From positions 85,429 to 149,428 of the forward strand of contig NZ_FXTJ01000011.1 in NCBI RefSeq assembly GCF_900182545.1: a DNA stretch of 64,000 nt. Direction: 5' to 3'. This document shows positions 63,851 through 64,000 of this stretch, one piece after another. The notes beneath the pieces were generated by a model. The model did not search any database and had not been told where the DNA came from. It was given only the letters and a program-made list of their open reading frames with translations. This DNA is from Geodermatophilus aquaeductus. GTDB taxonomy: Bacteria > Actinomycetota > Actinomycetes > Mycobacteriales > Geodermatophilaceae. A program made the position numbers and the translations under genes. Every line of letters begins with the position of its first letter. The stretch's first letter is position 1.

Positions 63851-64000
63851 TCACAGCGAGGACGTGCCGAGCCCCGTCGCGCCGAGCCAGGCCCGCAGCC
63901 AGATGATCAGGGCGTCCCACCAGCCGGTCAGGAGCAGGATGCCCAGAACGATCAGCAGCGCTCCGCCGACACGCATGACCGTCCGGGCGTGGCGGCGGGC
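63851..64000 (-). CDS. CcdA-like cytochrome c biogenesis membrane protein, C-terminal 49 residues
   Basis: The frame enters from the right edge and stops at 63851. It reads ARRHARTVMRVGGALLIVLG, then ILLLTGWWDALIIWLRAWLG and ends ATGLGTSSL. A basic loop followed by a terminal membrane helix ending TGWWD and WLRAWL fits the end of actinobacterial CcdA/DsbD-family proteins, which carry electrons across the membrane for cytochrome c maturation. It is too short for certainty. Confidence 0.6.
   Translation of the reverse strand, partial: ARRHARTVMRVGGALLIVLGILLLTGWWDALIIWLRAWLGATGLGTSSL

Noticed and set aside
57699..64000. Right attachment site as a copy of the tRNA-Ser 3' end
   Set aside because: I scanned for GGTTCGAATCCCACGCCC-like sequence after the relaxase gene and found none, so no attR is annotated.

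Overview
This 64 kb window is very GC-rich DNA from a high-GC actinobacterium. I infer a member of the Frankiales/Geodermatophilaceae (Blastococcus, Geodermatophilus or Modestobacter type). The reasons are the GTG/ATG starts with almost only G/C third positions, the proteasome activator Bpa ending in GQYL, a GuaB1-type IMP dehydrogenase relative, a FolP2-type DHPS homologue, the fadA2-fabG4-htdX gene order also known from mycobacteria, and many start codons that look leaderless. The genus is inference; the phylum is well supported.

Region by region: 0-9.6 kb is housekeeping and stress (guaB1 end, MerR-controlled alcohol dehydrogenase, serS with two HAD phosphatases, an orphan chemoreceptor, slipin, bpa, and a PLP-fold protein lacking the expected catalytic Lys). 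A 1.0 kb IS982-like element with an amber-interrupted transposase sits at 9.6-10.6 kb, exactly in the stop codon of a quinone oxidoreductase gene. 10.6-19.8 kb holds CoA and stress metabolism (acyl-CoA ligase, thioesterase, universal stress protein, FolP2-like, MaoC, serine hydrolase, HU, aldo/keto reductase). 19.6-29 kb is rich in signalling: an EAL phosphodiesterase, a GAF-PAS-GAF-GAF-PP2C phosphatase, and a membrane GGDEF-EAL protein translationally coupled to an orphan lipoprotein solute-binding protein. 29-35.4 kb is a TetR-controlled beta-oxidation locus (acyl-CoA dehydrogenase/oxidase, thiolase, FabG4-like reductase, HtdX-like dehydratase).

35.5-45.7 kb is a complete amino-sugar (GlcNAc/chitobiose) module: ROK repressor, lipoprotein binding protein, two permeases, ROK kinase, NagB, and facing them NagA and a GH3 N-acetylglucosaminidase, followed by a divergent MsiK-type ATPase. 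Together these would import, cleave, phosphorylate, deacetylate and deaminate GlcNAc units to fructose-6-phosphate. Next come a sortase-type LAYTG surface protein, a GH2 glycosidase, a five-gene Opp/Dpp peptide transporter, a Suv3-like helicase and a DUF1232 protein.

At 57.6 kb an intact tRNA-Ser(UGA) marks the left end of an integrated mobile element: tyrosine integrase, excisionase, a second small HTH protein and a 1210-residue MobF relaxase-helicase, with a candidate oriT behind the relaxase. To its right lie a decayed integrase C-terminus and the end of a CcdA-like gene. Every gene-free stretch over 300 bases is accounted for: only 63379-63850 qualifies, and it holds the candidate oriT and the integrase relic. 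Most start choices between genes are supported by GTGA/ATGA overlaps, Shine-Dalgarno motifs, or a -10 box placed 6-7 nt before the start codon.
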